Assembly: GCF_002933855.1 (NCBI RefSeq)
Contig: NZ_BFAQ01000050.1
Span: forward strand, 1 to 64,000
Direction of reading: 5' to 3'
DNA length: 64,000 nt
Source: Vibrio penaeicida
GTDB lineage: Bacteria > Pseudomonadota > Gammaproteobacteria > Enterobacterales > Vibrionaceae
Shown: in pieces, positions 51,725 to 60,672 of the stretch
How positions within the stretch are numbered: the stretch's first letter is position 1
Layout: every line of letters begins with the position of its first letter
Made by a program: the position numbers and the translations under genes
Notes under the pieces: generated by a model
Told to the model about the DNA's origin: nothing
Seen by the model: only the letters and a program-made list of their open reading frames with translations
Database searches by the model: none

Positions 51725-51976
51725 CTACGTTGGAATTCGCGTTCGTAATAATCGTCGAAGGTGACGAACACGGCGTTCCGCGGTGGCTGATGGTTGCTCA
51801 TTTGCACCAATTTGACGACCCTCAGGGTCAAGACCAATATCTTGAAGCAAATGTGAATTGTGCCATGGAATGTTGTGCTGAGCCCTTTTCACTCTGCGCT
51901 TCCACGCACGATCTTCACGGTTAATATCAGCTTTTACTAAAAATGTGGCCAGTTGGATGTAAATAGAGTGACGCAT
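51725..51976 (-). CDS. DUF1127 small basic protein
   Basis: An 83-residue very basic protein with the DUF1127 signature: a charged helix WKRRVKRAQHNI then HLLQDIGLDPEGRQIG. Members are small Arg-rich proteins; some alphaproteobacterial ones bind RNA and affect phosphate or carbon metabolism. Function in vibrios is unknown. A GGAGA precedes the start. A 32-codon gene lies just upstream on the same strand, with a terminator-like hairpin between, suggesting an operon with partial read-through. Confidence 0.85.
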   Translation of the reverse strand: MRHSIYIQLATFLVKADINREDRAWKRRVKRAQHNIPWHNSHLLQDIGLDPEGRQIGANEQPSATAERRVRHLRRLLRTRIPT

Positions 51977-52013
51977 AACTTTTTCTCCAGAAAATAAATA
52001 TATAGGCTGGAAA

Positions 52014-52067
52014 AAGCGGTCAAAAAACAGGGTAAGATATTTATAGACTGTCCCAGTCAGACCGCTT
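52014..52067 (-). terminator. Long-loop hairpin between the small gene and DUF1127
   Basis: AAGCGGTC (52014-52021) pairs with GACCGCTT (52060-52067), with smaller hairpins inside (GACT with AGTC). On the minus strand the stem is followed by TTTTT, so it resembles an attenuator or terminator after the 32-codon gene. The loop is long (38 bases), so it is weaker than a classic terminator. Confidence 0.45.
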
Positions 52068-52091
52068 CTCCGCGGCCCAAATGGTCACGGA

Positions 52092-52190
52092 TTAATTAAC
52101 GTTTTTAGGTGTAGACGTACCATGGGTATCCATGGCAAGACCTAGATCATTGGCGACACGATCATGCTGTGCGATAAAAATGTTTAGCAT
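52092..52190 (-). CDS. Unrecognised 32-residue small protein upstream of DUF1127
   Basis: A short frame, ATG at 52190 to TAA at 52092, preceded by a perfect ribosome-binding site (AGGAGG then CACAAA before ATG). It encodes MLNIFIAQHDRVANDLGLAM followed by a polar tail (DTHGTSTPKNVN). The DRVANDLGL part vaguely recalls the DIGLD turn of DUF1127. It is not hydrophobic enough to be a membrane peptide. It lies 116 bases upstream of the DUF1127 gene on the same strand and probably shares a transcript. Function unknown; coding is inferred from the ribosome-binding site and context. Confidence 0.6.
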   Translation of the reverse strand: MLNIFIAQHDRVANDLGLAMDTHGTSTPKNVN

Positions 52191-52510
52191 TTTGTGCCTC
52201 CTACTGTTAACTAATCCGAAAATGAAATGATAAATCGTGACTTGCTGTCACGGTTAAATTCTAACCCCAAGAGGATATATTTCAAGCGCATATTCACACA
52301 GTTTATAAAAAAAGCCTATTCATCTGTATGCAACTTAACTGAAGCTTGAGTAGCAGAATATATTGTGAGCTATGAGTTATATATCAGAACAAAAATTCAT
52401 ATAACATCTTCATTAAAAGACGATAAAAATACGGTTTGCCACTTAAGTATCGATTTAACCTGCTATTACTCACCTGCTTAGGTGTGTTAGCCAATTCTCA
52501 TTAGCAAATA
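52191..52510. other. Gene-free interval upstream of the small gene, with a palindrome
   Basis: About 320 bases with no gene visible. An inverted repeat CGTGAC-TTGCT-GTCACG (52236-52252) lies about 46 bases before the 32-codon gene and could be an operator or part of its leader. The rest is AT-rich. Confidence 0.4.
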
Positions 52511-52542
52511 AAAAAACGCCCACTTAAAAATAAGTGAGCGTT
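52511..52542 (-). terminator. Terminator of vpsR
   Basis: Stem AACGC-C-CACTTA with TAAGTG-A-GCGTT (52515-52541) and loop AAAA; the minus strand continues with a T run. It lies about 35 bases beyond the vpsR stop. Confidence 0.8.
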
Positions 52543-52575
52543 TTGCAAAAGCAGTCATACTGATTGATGTCAGAA

Positions 52576-53913
52576 TTATGCTCTGGTTTCCGATATGAGA
52601 TTGTGCTTATTCAAAAGGCGGTACATGGTAGCGCGAGAAACACCCAGCTCTTTAGCTGCGGGAGTCACTTGACCATCATGCGATTCTAATACAAGTACTA
52701 GCGCATCGCGTTCTGAACGTTCACGAATACTTCGCAAACTTCTCTGATTATCGGCACGTTTTGGTAAATCCAGTTGAGACTCTTCAATAACGACTGAATC
52801 TGACATCAACACAACGCGTTTTATTTGATTCATTAACTCTCGAACATTTCCAGGCCAATGGTGCTGAGTTAATGCTCTTATTGCTTGGTCAGAGAAGCTT
52901 CTCGCTTGTGCGTTGTACTCACGTGAGTATACGTTCAAGTAGTGATTTGCTAGTACAGCAATGTCACCTGAGCGCTCCTTCAAGCTAGGAACATTAATCC
53001 TTAACACATTAAGGCGATGATAAAGTTCTTCGTTGAAGTCATCATCTAGCAGGGCTTTTTCCATATCAGAATGGTTAGCAACCAAAATTCTGACATCCAC
53101 TTCTTTCGCCCCTTCTTTTGTTTCGACTTTTCCTTCCTGTAAATAGAACAGCAAATGCTGTTGCTGAGATAATGGCATGTTCAAAATGTCGTTGAATAAG
53201 ATGGTACCTCCATCGGCTTGTTCTAACAGTGGCGCTTCTCCCCAGTCGTCGCCTCTGTCGATGCCGAATATGTCCATCTCCATTCTCTGCTCTGATATCG
53301 CTCCACAGTTCACACTAAAAAATGGACCTTTAGAACGTGCCGATGTGGTATGTATCGCTTGAGCGACTTTTTCTTTACCCGATCCTGATTCCCCAAAAAT
53401 CAAAATGCTGACATCGGTAGGTCCGATTCTCCGAACCTGATCTCGCAGACGTTTTATAGGCATTGACTCCCCAATCATACCCATATCACTGGTTTGACCA
53501 TAGCTCGGCCAAACTTTCTTCTCCAGTTTCAGCATTCCAAGTTGGTGGCCAATTGTATTGAGAAGTTGTGCGTCTGGTATGGGCGCAGTAAAAAAATCAA
53601 TACAAAAGTTTACTATGAACTGACATATGGTATCAGAGCTCAATTGAGACTCCCTGATAAATGCCAGCCAACGAACCTGCTTGTGGCTGCTGACTAAATT
53701 TGCCAGACCGTTGAGACTGAACTCATCCTGGCTTAAATCAACAATCCCAATGCAAGGACCAATCTCTGAGAACAATGTTTGTGCTTCACGAAGGTCATCA
53801 CATCGCTGGCAACGCCAACCTACCTGCTCTAATACTGCAAGCCAAGGTTCGTATGTGCCTCCAACAACAACAAGTGAACCCGGTACAGAATCCATTCGGA
53901 ATTGAGTACCCAT
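52576..53913 (-). CDS. vpsR: VpsR-family NtrC-type regulator of biofilm genes
   Basis: A 445-residue protein matching V. cholerae VpsR in sequence (GTQFRMDS, SLVVVGGTYEPWLAVLE, WLAFIRESQLSSDTICQFI) and in its place next to lysS. VpsR is a cyclic-di-GMP-binding activator of Vibrio polysaccharide genes. Domains: an atypical receiver (about 15-135, Asp in GIVDLSQDEF), an AAA+ domain (Walker A GESGSGKEKVAQ) and a Fis-type helix-turn-helix (AAKELGVSRATMYRLL). The GAFTGA loop needed to contact sigma-54 is absent and the Walker B region reads FNDI rather than FLDE, in line with sigma-70 use. TTG 53931 is rejected in favour of ATG 53913 behind AAGGAAG. Confidence 0.94.
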   Translation of the reverse strand: MGTQFRMDSVPGSLVVVGGTYEPWLAVLEQVGWRCQRCDDLREAQTLFSEIGPCIGIVDLSQDEFSLNGLANLVSSHKQVRWLAFIRESQLSSDTICQFIVNFCIDFFTAPIPDAQLLNTIGHQLGMLKLEKKVWPSYGQTSDMGMIGESMPIKRLRDQVRRIGPTDVSILIFGESGSGKEKVAQAIHTTSARSKGPFFSVNCGAISEQRMEMDIFGIDRGDDWGEAPLLEQADGGTILFNDILNMPLSQQQHLLFYLQEGKVETKEGAKEVDVRILVANHSDMEKALLDDDFNEELYHRLNVLRINVPSLKERSGDIAVLANHYLNVYSREYNAQARSFSDQAIRALTQHHWPGNVRELMNQIKRVVLMSDSVVIEESQLDLPKRADNQRSLRSIRERSERDALVLVLESHDGQVTPAAKELGVSRATMYRLLNKHNLISETRA

Positions 53914-54187
53914 TAATACTTCCTTAATCAATCTATATTGTTGTTACGATCTTCATCGTGGTTTTAAGGTGCGTGACGATTTAAAAACGATTTACATATG
54001 AATTAATCTTGCGACAATAAAACGTCTCATAGTTAAGACATAGTATAATTTGTTAAACAGTCAAGCAGGAACAGACTAACCAATAACCGTTGTCAATAGT
54101 GAGACACATAAAGATAAAGTGAAAAGATCGCTCATTTTGCAGAGCAAAATCACATATTTATAAAATTTCAGCGCTCAAATTAAGATC
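53914..54187. other. Gene-free interval upstream of vpsR
   Basis: About 270 bases between vpsR and the lysS terminator. It must hold the vpsR promoter. GTCTTAACTATGAGAC on the minus strand is an imperfect palindrome near 54030-54045, and TATAAT-like elements occur nearby. No gene is visible. Confidence 0.35.
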
Positions 54188-54212
54188 AAAAAAGCCACCC
54201 GAAGGTGGCTTT
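54188..54212 (-). terminator. Terminator of lysS
   Basis: Perfect 9-bp stem AAAGCCACC (54191-54199), loop CGAA, GGTGGCTTT (54204-54212), with a minus-strand T run. Confidence 0.88.
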
Positions 54213-54232
54213 AATTTTGAGACATAAAATTT

Positions 54233-55765
54233 TTACTGCTGTGGTCGCATCGCTGGGAATAAAATTACATCACGAATGGTATGCGTGTTTGTGAATAGCA
54301 TCGCCAATCGGTCTATACCAATTCCCTGACCTGCTGTCGGCGGCAAACCGTGTTCAAGTGCAGTAATGTAATCCGCATCGTAATACATTGCTTCATCATC
54401 ACCCGCATCTTTTGCGTCAACCTGCGCCTTAAATCGAGCGTCTTGATCTTCTGCATCATTCAATTCTGAGAAGCCATTCGCCACTTCTCGACCACCGATA
54501 AAGAACTCGAAACGGTCTGTAAAGAACGGGTTGTCATCGCTACGACGAGCCAATGGAGAAATGTCCGCTGGGTAACCTGTAATGAATGTAGGCTGGATGA
54601 GTTGAGGCTCAGCCGTTTCACCAAAGATTTCTTCAAGCAACTGACCACAAGTCCAGAACGTTTCCACTTCGACGTAAACCGATTTCGCAATCGCAACCAT
54701 CTTTTCACGATCTTGAAGGTCTTCTTCTGTTAGCGCTTGAATGTCTGCATGCTCTGGGTTGTAGTGCTTGATAGCCTCAAACATACTCATACGAGCGTAC
54801 TGACCACCAAACTCGACTGTCTCATCACCATAAGGCATAGACGTTGAGCCAAGAACATCAAGCGCAACCGTGCTGAGCATCTCTTCCGTTAGATCCATTA
54901 AATCTTTGTAGTCAGAGTACGCTTGGTAGAATTCCATCATGGTGAATTCTGGGTTGTGACGAGGCGACAAACCTTCGTTACGGAAATTACGGTTGATTTC
55001 GAATACGCGATCAAACCCTCCAACAACCAAACGCTTTAGGTAAAGCTCTGGTGCAACACGCAAGTACATGTCAATGTCTAGCGCATTGTGGTGAGTAATG
55101 AACGGGCGAGCCGTAGCACCGCCTGGGATCACGTGCATCATTGGCGTTTCAACTTCTAGGTAGCCTTTGCCGCTCATGAAGTTACGGATTGATGACACCA
55201 ACTTAGAACGAACGATAAACGCTTGGCGAGAATCTTCATTTACGATGAGATCGACATAGCGCTGACGGTAACGCATTTCTTGGTCTGTCAAGCCATGGAA
55301 TTTCTCAGGAAGAGGGCGCAATGCTTTGGTCAGCAATTCGTACTCTTCCATATTTACGTATAAGTCACCTTTACCAGACTTGTGCAACGCACCTGTTACA
55401 CCGATGATGTCACCGATGTCTAAGCCTTGGTATTTCTCTTTGAGTTCTTTTTGAACCGGCTTTGCCGCGTAAGCCTGAATGCGACCAGATGTTTCCTGAA
55501 TCACAAGGAAAGGACCACGCTTAGCCATGATTCGGCCAGCAATAGAAACAGTATGATTCAGCTCTTCCAGTTCTTCTTTGCTCTTTTCACCGAACGTCTT
55601 CTGAAGGTCGCCAGCCAAGCTGTCACGACGGAAGTCGTTTGGGTGACCGTTCGCATCACAGTTCTTGCGAATTTCATCCAATTTCGCACGACGCTCTGCG
55701 ATCAGCTTGTTCTCTTCTTGCGAATGGGCTTCTTGTTGGGTTTCGTTTTGAACAGCATCAGTCAT
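54233..55765 (-). CDS. lysS: Lysyl-tRNA synthetase (class II)
   Basis: Class IIb synthetase charging tRNA-Lys, 510 residues. It has an N-terminal OB-fold anticodon domain (about 60-170) and class II motifs: MRYRQRYVDLIV, motif 2 FRNEGLSPRHNPEFTMMEFY, and motif 3 GIGIDRLAMLFT. It follows prfB after 33 bases, forming the prfB-lysS operon seen in E. coli. Confidence 0.97.
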   Translation of the reverse strand: MTDAVQNETQQEAHSQEENKLIAERRAKLDEIRKNCDANGHPNDFRRDSLAGDLQKTFGEKSKEELEELNHTVSIAGRIMAKRGPFLVIQETSGRIQAYAAKPVQKELKEKYQGLDIGDIIGVTGALHKSGKGDLYVNMEEYELLTKALRPLPEKFHGLTDQEMRYRQRYVDLIVNEDSRQAFIVRSKLVSSIRNFMSGKGYLEVETPMMHVIPGGATARPFITHHNALDIDMYLRVAPELYLKRLVVGGFDRVFEINRNFRNEGLSPRHNPEFTMMEFYQAYSDYKDLMDLTEEMLSTVALDVLGSTSMPYGDETVEFGGQYARMSMFEAIKHYNPEHADIQALTEEDLQDREKMVAIAKSVYVEVETFWTCGQLLEEIFGETAEPQLIQPTFITGYPADISPLARRSDDNPFFTDRFEFFIGGREVANGFSELNDAEDQDARFKAQVDAKDAGDDEAMYYDADYITALEHGLPPTAGQGIGIDRLAMLFTNTHTIRDVILFPAMRPQQ

Positions 55766-55798
55766 TTTCGATGTATCCTGTCGATTGTCGGTGAAAGC

Positions 55799-56897
55799 TT
55801 ATAAACCTGATTTCAGGCTGGCTTCGATAAATTTGTCTAGATCGCCGTCTAGAACCGCTTGTGTATTGCGATTCTCGACGCCGGTGCGTAAATCTTTAAT
55901 GCGTGAATCATCCAAAACGTAAGAACGGATTTGGCTTCCCCAGCCGATATCCGATTTCGCGTCTTCATTGGCTTGCTTTTCCGCATTTTGCTTTTGTAAT
56001 TCAAGCTCGAATAGCTTCGCACGAAGCTGTTTCATTGCCTGATCTTTGTTCTTATGCTGAGAACGATCGTTCTGGCACTGCACCACAGTATTGGTTGGAA
56101 GGTGAGTAATACGCACCGCTGATTCCGTGGTGTTGACGTGCTGTCCACCCGCACCCGACGCACGATAAACATCAATACGAAGGTCCGAAGGGTTCACATC
56201 AATGTCGATGTTTTCATCAATCTCTGGGTAAATAAACGCAGACGCAAAGGATGTATGGCGACGACCACCTGAGTCAAATGGCGATTTTCGAACCAAACGA
56301 TGAACACCCGTTTCTGTGCGAAGCCAGCCGTAAGCGTATTCACCAGAAATACGAACCGTGGCCGATTTCAAGCCCGCGACATCACCTTCAGACACTTCAA
56401 TCACTTCTGCTTTAAAGCCTTTTGATTCGGCCCAGCGCAAATACATGCGTAGCATCATGTTGGTCCAGTCTTGTGCTTCTGTACCACCAGAGCCCGCTTG
56501 CAAATCGATGTAGCAGTCTGAAGAGTCGTGATCGCCTGCAAACATGCGGCGGAATTCGAGTTTCCCAAGTTTGAGTTCAAGTTCAACCAACTCTGGGTCG
56601 ATTTCATCGAACGTTTCTTGATCTTCTTCTTCGATCGCTAGCTCTAGAAGACCATCTACGTCTTCTACGCCTTGATCAAGCAAGTCGATAGTTTCAACGA
56701 CCGCTTCAAGAGAAGCTCGCTCTTTACCTAGTGCTTGTGCACGTTCAGGTTCATTCCATACATCAGGTTGTTCTAGTTCTGCGTTAACCTCTTCTAGACG
56801 CTCTTTCTTAGCGTCATAGTCAAAGGTACCCCCTCAGGACATTCGTGCGCTCTGTCACGTCCTGTAGGCGGTTTTTAATGGGATTGATTTCAAACAT
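55799..56897 (-). CDS. prfB: Peptide chain release factor 2, with programmed +1 frameshift
   Basis: RF2 recognises UGA and UAA stop codons. The gene is in two frames: ATG at 56897 opens MFEINPIKNRLQDVTERTNV then LRGYL and reaches an in-frame TGA at 56820-56822 (codon 26). The remainder (DYDAKKERLEEVN...) is in the +1 frame down to 55799, giving 365 residues, as in E. coli. Downstream the codon-recognition and GGQ motifs are visible (SGAGGQHVN). A simple frame call would see only 56683-55799, so a start there would be wrong. It precedes lysS by 33 bases. Confidence 0.97.
56819..56834 (-). promoter_or_regulatory. prfB programmed frameshift signal
   Basis: On the minus strand AGGGGG-TAC-CTT-TGA-C: an internal Shine-Dalgarno-like AGGGGG, the slippery CTT and the stop TGA followed by C. 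It is the same arrangement as the E. coli RF2 autoregulatory site: low RF2 gives slow termination at TGA and +1 slip to make more RF2. Confidence 0.95.
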
Positions 56898-57056
56898 GTT
56901 TGCTCAACATTTTAGCGTAGAATTTAACCGAAGAATTCTACTCAAAAATGTGACAGAGATACAGAAAAAGTTGAGTAATTTTTGCTTAGGAATAGAGGAA
57001 ACCCGCCACTCTTAATCGGCAGCGGGACTGACTTAAAGGCTATATGAATGTCGAGG

Positions 57057-58796
57057 TTATTTCGCTTCAATGTGATCAATCATGAGCTGTAAGGACTGGT
57101 TGCCTCTAAACTCATTAATATCAAGTTTGTACGCCAAACGCACCGTTTTTACCGATGCATCTGGCCATCGACGTAAATCCACGTTAAAGGCAATACCATC
57201 AATCATAATGTTGGTCGGGTGCCCTTTGTGTAAAGGCTCTAACATCAACTTTAAGTGTTTTTCACCCACCAGCTTTTGGTGCATTACTTTGAATTCACCA
57301 TCAAATAAGGGCTCTGGAAAGGCTTGTCCCCATGGCCCTGCCGAGCGCAATGTTTCCGCAACGTGCATGGAAAACTCTTCTGGCTGTAATTCGCCATCCG
57401 ATAACAAAATGCCCTTTAAAGAGGCTTCATCTATGTCATTACGAACGGCTTCATCAAATAACTGACTGAACTTTTCAAAATCAGATTCTTTGATTGTCAA
57501 ACCTGCCGCCATGGCATGCCCACCAAACTTGGCAATCAAGCTCGGGTTTTGAGTATCGATCTTATCCAGCGTATCACGCATATGTAGCCCGGGAATGGAG
57601 CGACAAGAGCCTTTAATATTTCCTTCTCCACCATCGGCAAACGCGATGACTGGACGATGAAATTTTTCTTTAATGCGCGAAGCCAAAATGCCAATAACAC
57701 CTTGGTGCCAGTCTCGTTGAAACAAGACCAAACCGTAAGGCAGCTCTGCATTTTCACCAAACTGTAGCCGCTCACAAAAGGCCATGGCTTCTTGCTTCAT
57801 GCCCTCTTCAATCTCTTTTCGAGTTTGATTCAAGCCATCGAGTTCACTGGCCATGCGTCTTGCCGCGTGGATATTGTTACTCATCAATAGCTCGACACCG
57901 AATGACATGTCATCAAGCCGACCCGCTGCGTTAATTCGAGGACCTAACGCAAAGCCAAAATCGGACGCAACTAAACGTCGCGCATCACGCTTCGCCACTT
58001 CAATCAACGCTTGAATGCCGGGGCGTGCTTTACCAGCACGAATACGCTGTAACCCTTGGTGAACCAAGATTCGATTATTTTCATCCAGAGGAACTACATC
58101 CGCAACGGTGCCCAAAGCAACCAAATCAATAAGTTCCATTAACTTTGGTTCTTGCATACCTTGTGAGGCAAACCAATTGATCTTTCGCATATGCACGCAC
58201 AGCGCCATCATCATATAAAATGCGACGCCCACACCTGCCAATGATTTTGATGGGAATTCACAGCTTTCAAGGTTAGGGTTCACTATGGCATCAGCATTTG
58301 GCAATTCATGACCCGGCAAATGGTGATCGGTAACAATGACCGTAATCCCTTTTTCTTTGGCATAACGAACGCCATCAATTGACGAAACGCCGTTATCCAC
58401 CGTCATGATCACTTCTACGCCAAGTTCAATTGCTTGATCAACCACTTCAGGGCTTAACCCATATCCATCTTCAAACCGGTTAGGGACCAGGTAATCAACG
58501 TTATGGCTGCCTAGCATTCTCAACGCCAAAACAGACAAAGCAGAGCTGGTTGCGCCATCAGCATCAAAATCACCAACAACAATAATTCGTTTTTTCTGCT
58601 GAATTGATTCAAACAAAAGTTCAACGGCTTGCGAAATCCCACCTAACAACTGATAGGAGTGTAATGCCTTCGCAGTGGTATCAAGCTGAACGAGTGATTG
58701 AATACCTCGCGCTGCGTAAATTCTCTGAAGCAGAGGCGAAATAGAGTCGGGAAGGGAATGCGGTGTATCTTGTGGGCGTCTTTGAATTTCGATCAT
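57057..58796 (-). CDS. recJ: Single-strand-specific 5'-3' exonuclease RecJ
   Basis: Processive ssDNA exonuclease for recombination and mismatch repair. The 579-residue product has DHH-family motifs VVGDFDADGATS, VTVDNGVSS and VTDHHLPGHELP, SKSLAGVGVAFY, and a C-terminal GGHAMAAGLTI. An ATG at 58796 gives MIEIQRRPQD, close to the E. coli start; a TTG at 58811 would extend it by five residues. No strong ribosome-binding site is seen. It follows dsbC after 62 bases. Confidence 0.95.
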   Translation of the reverse strand: MIEIQRRPQDTPHSLPDSISPLLQRIYAARGIQSLVQLDTTAKALHSYQLLGGISQAVELLFESIQQKKRIIVVGDFDADGATSSALSVLALRMLGSHNVDYLVPNRFEDGYGLSPEVVDQAIELGVEVIMTVDNGVSSIDGVRYAKEKGITVIVTDHHLPGHELPNADAIVNPNLESCEFPSKSLAGVGVAFYMMMALCVHMRKINWFASQGMQEPKLMELIDLVALGTVADVVPLDENNRILVHQGLQRIRAGKARPGIQALIEVAKRDARRLVASDFGFALGPRINAAGRLDDMSFGVELLMSNNIHAARRMASELDGLNQTRKEIEEGMKQEAMAFCERLQFGENAELPYGLVLFQRDWHQGVIGILASRIKEKFHRPVIAFADGGEGNIKGSCRSIPGLHMRDTLDKIDTQNPSLIAKFGGHAMAAGLTIKESDFEKFSQLFDEAVRNDIDEASLKGILLSDGELQPEEFSMHVAETLRSAGPWGQAFPEPLFDGEFKVMHQKLVGEKHLKLMLEPLHKGHPTNIMIDGIAFNVDLRRWPDASVKTVRLAYKLDINEFRGNQSLQLMIDHIEAK

Positions 58797-58858
58797 ATAT
58801 TTGAATTTCAATCAGAGAGAACGTTTGCCTGAGGTTTCCCTCAGGCATCCGTTTAGTA

Positions 58859-59584
58859 TTAGTTAAGTCTTTCCAACTGAGCAGTAAGGTCATCTGGTGA
58901 TAAGTAACCACCAATCACACTGCCGTTGCTGGTAACGATAGCTGGTGTACCACGTACACCCATTTTAGAGCCTAAATCACGATGTGCGGCGATTGTGCTT
59001 AAACACTCTTCCTTTTCTCTGACTTTTTGGCTGAAGCTGCGCTGAAGTTTCATTTCATCCATAGCCGCTTTCTGATCGACAGAACACCAGATTTGCGACA
59101 TTTGCTGACCGACTTGGCTTTGTACGCCTGCTCTAGGGTAAGCCATGTAACGAACCGTAATCCCTTTCTCATTGTATTCTTGCATCTGACGGTGCAATTT
59201 TAGGCAGTAGCCGCAATCAATATCGGTAAATACGGTTACAACGTGTTTCTCTTCTTTGGCTTTGTATTCGATCCAGCTAGAAGAGAAATCGCCAATTTTG
59301 TCGGCGTAACGCTTAGCAATCACATCGGTAAAGTTGCCTTTGTCGTCTAGGGCATAAATTTTACCTTGGATAAAGTAGTCGCCTTTCTGTGTAGACAAAA
59401 ATAGCCCTTGATTGGTTTCTACTTCATAAAGACCCGCGATGTCGCTGTCTGTTACGCTACTGACTGCCAAGCCCAATTTACTGAATCGCTCTGTAATGGT
59501 GCTGACATCCGCATCGGCTGCGAAAAGAGAAAAAGAAGCCAGCGCGCCAGCTGCTACTACACCAAGTTTGCGCAAAAATTGCAT
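58859..59584 (-). CDS. dsbC: Thiol:disulfide interchange protein DsbC
   Basis: Periplasmic disulfide isomerase, dimeric. The 241-residue product has a signal peptide (MQFLRKLGVVAAGALASFSLFA, cut near ADA), an N-terminal dimerisation domain, and a thioredoxin domain with the active-site motif CGYC in FTDIDCGYCLKLHRQM. The cis-proline GTPAIV and the second cysteine pair (WCSVD and EECL) are present. It sits between xerD and recJ, as in E. coli. Confidence 0.96.
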   Translation of the reverse strand: MQFLRKLGVVAAGALASFSLFAADADVSTITERFSKLGLAVSSVTDSDIAGLYEVETNQGLFLSTQKGDYFIQGKIYALDDKGNFTDVIAKRYADKIGDFSSSWIEYKAKEEKHVVTVFTDIDCGYCLKLHRQMQEYNEKGITVRYMAYPRAGVQSQVGQQMSQIWCSVDQKAAMDEMKLQRSFSQKVREKEECLSTIAAHRDLGSKMGVRGTPAIVTSNGSVIGGYLSPDDLTAQLERLN

Positions 59585-59615
59585 GATTTCACCTTAAAAA
59601 ATAGTCATATACGAA

Positions 59616-60524
59616 CTACGCCCTTGGGTGGTGTTGTTCGTGAATCTGTTTCAGTCGCTCGGTTGCGACGTGAGTATAAATTTGCGTGGTTGATAAGTCA
59701 CTATGTCCTAACAACATTTGCACCACTCTCAAATCTGCACCGTAATTCAGTAAATGCGTTGCAAATGCATGGCGAAGTACGTGTGGTGATAATGCGTCAG
59801 AGTCAATATCTGCCAACGCTGCGTAAAACTTTATTCGATGCCAAAAGGTTTGCCTTGTCATCTGTCGTGCACGTTTACTCGGGAACACAACGTCAGACGA
59901 TTTTTCGCCTAAAATGGTTGGACGTCCTTGTTCTAAAAAGGTTTCAATCCAATCGATGGCATTTTCTCCCATTGGAACTAATCGCTCTTTTCCACCCTTA
60001 CCCATTACACGAACAACACCCTGACGTAAGCTGACATTTTCCATCGTCAGGCTCACCAGTTCAGTTACTCGTAGCCCAGTCGCATACAAGAGCTCAAGCA
60101 TGGCTTTGTCGCGCAATTCTATCGGGTCATTTGGGTCTGGTGCGTTGAGTAACGCTTCAACCTGCTCTTCACTCAAGTCTTTCGGGAGACGTTGTGGCAA
60201 TTTAGGGCTAACTAACAAGGCACTAGGGTCATCTGCCCTTACTTTCTCTCGGTGAAGATATTGAAACAAACGGCGTATAGCCGAAAGCATTCTCGCTCGA
60301 GAGGTTTGCTTAAAGCCTTGATCCATTAACCAAGATTGATAATCTTGTAGCCCTGAAACGCTGATAAAATCCAAACGGAAATTAGATTCAGCCATCCAAT
60401 TCAATAATTTAAAAAGATCGTTTCGGTAGGAAGCGAGCGTGTTCTCAGATAGCCCTCTTTCCATCCACATTGCATCTAAAAACTGCTCTATCAAATAGCT
60501 ATCGGGATGACTTACTTGCGTCAT
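59616..60524 (-). CDS. xerD: Site-specific tyrosine recombinase XerD
   Basis: Acts with XerC at dif to resolve chromosome dimers under FtsK control. The 302-residue product has the SAM-like N-domain and the catalytic set Arg-Lys-His-Arg-His/Tyr in ATGLRVTELVSL, MGKGGKERLVP, HVLRHAFATHLL and LLGHSDLSTTQIYTHV. It is divergent from fldB and begins the xerD-dsbC-recJ-prfB-lysS string. This is the host housekeeping recombinase, not a sign of an integron or prophage. Confidence 0.96.
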   Translation of the reverse strand: MTQVSHPDSYLIEQFLDAMWMERGLSENTLASYRNDLFKLLNWMAESNFRLDFISVSGLQDYQSWLMDQGFKQTSRARMLSAIRRLFQYLHREKVRADDPSALLVSPKLPQRLPKDLSEEQVEALLNAPDPNDPIELRDKAMLELLYATGLRVTELVSLTMENVSLRQGVVRVMGKGGKERLVPMGENAIDWIETFLEQGRPTILGEKSSDVVFPSKRARQMTRQTFWHRIKFYAALADIDSDALSPHVLRHAFATHLLNYGADLRVVQMLLGHSDLSTTQIYTHVATERLKQIHEQHHPRA

Positions 60525-60672
60525 TCTTATCTCTCTTTCTACTTATATCAGTCACAGACTATGTGACACGCGAAAATAATACTATTAAATTCCTCTCATT
60601 AAGTATAAATCCTGCAATTCCTTCTCATTTCCCGTTAGAATCTGCCATCTCTACAATCAACAATCACAGATC

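Noticed and set aside
55799..56683. RF2 beginning at position 56683
   Set aside because: That internal ATG is only the longest frame after the frameshift; the true gene starts at 56897 and shifts at 56820.
59616..60524. XerD as an integron or phage integrase
   Set aside because: Sequence and neighbours (dsbC, recJ, fldB) match the housekeeping xerD; no attC sites or phage genes nearby.
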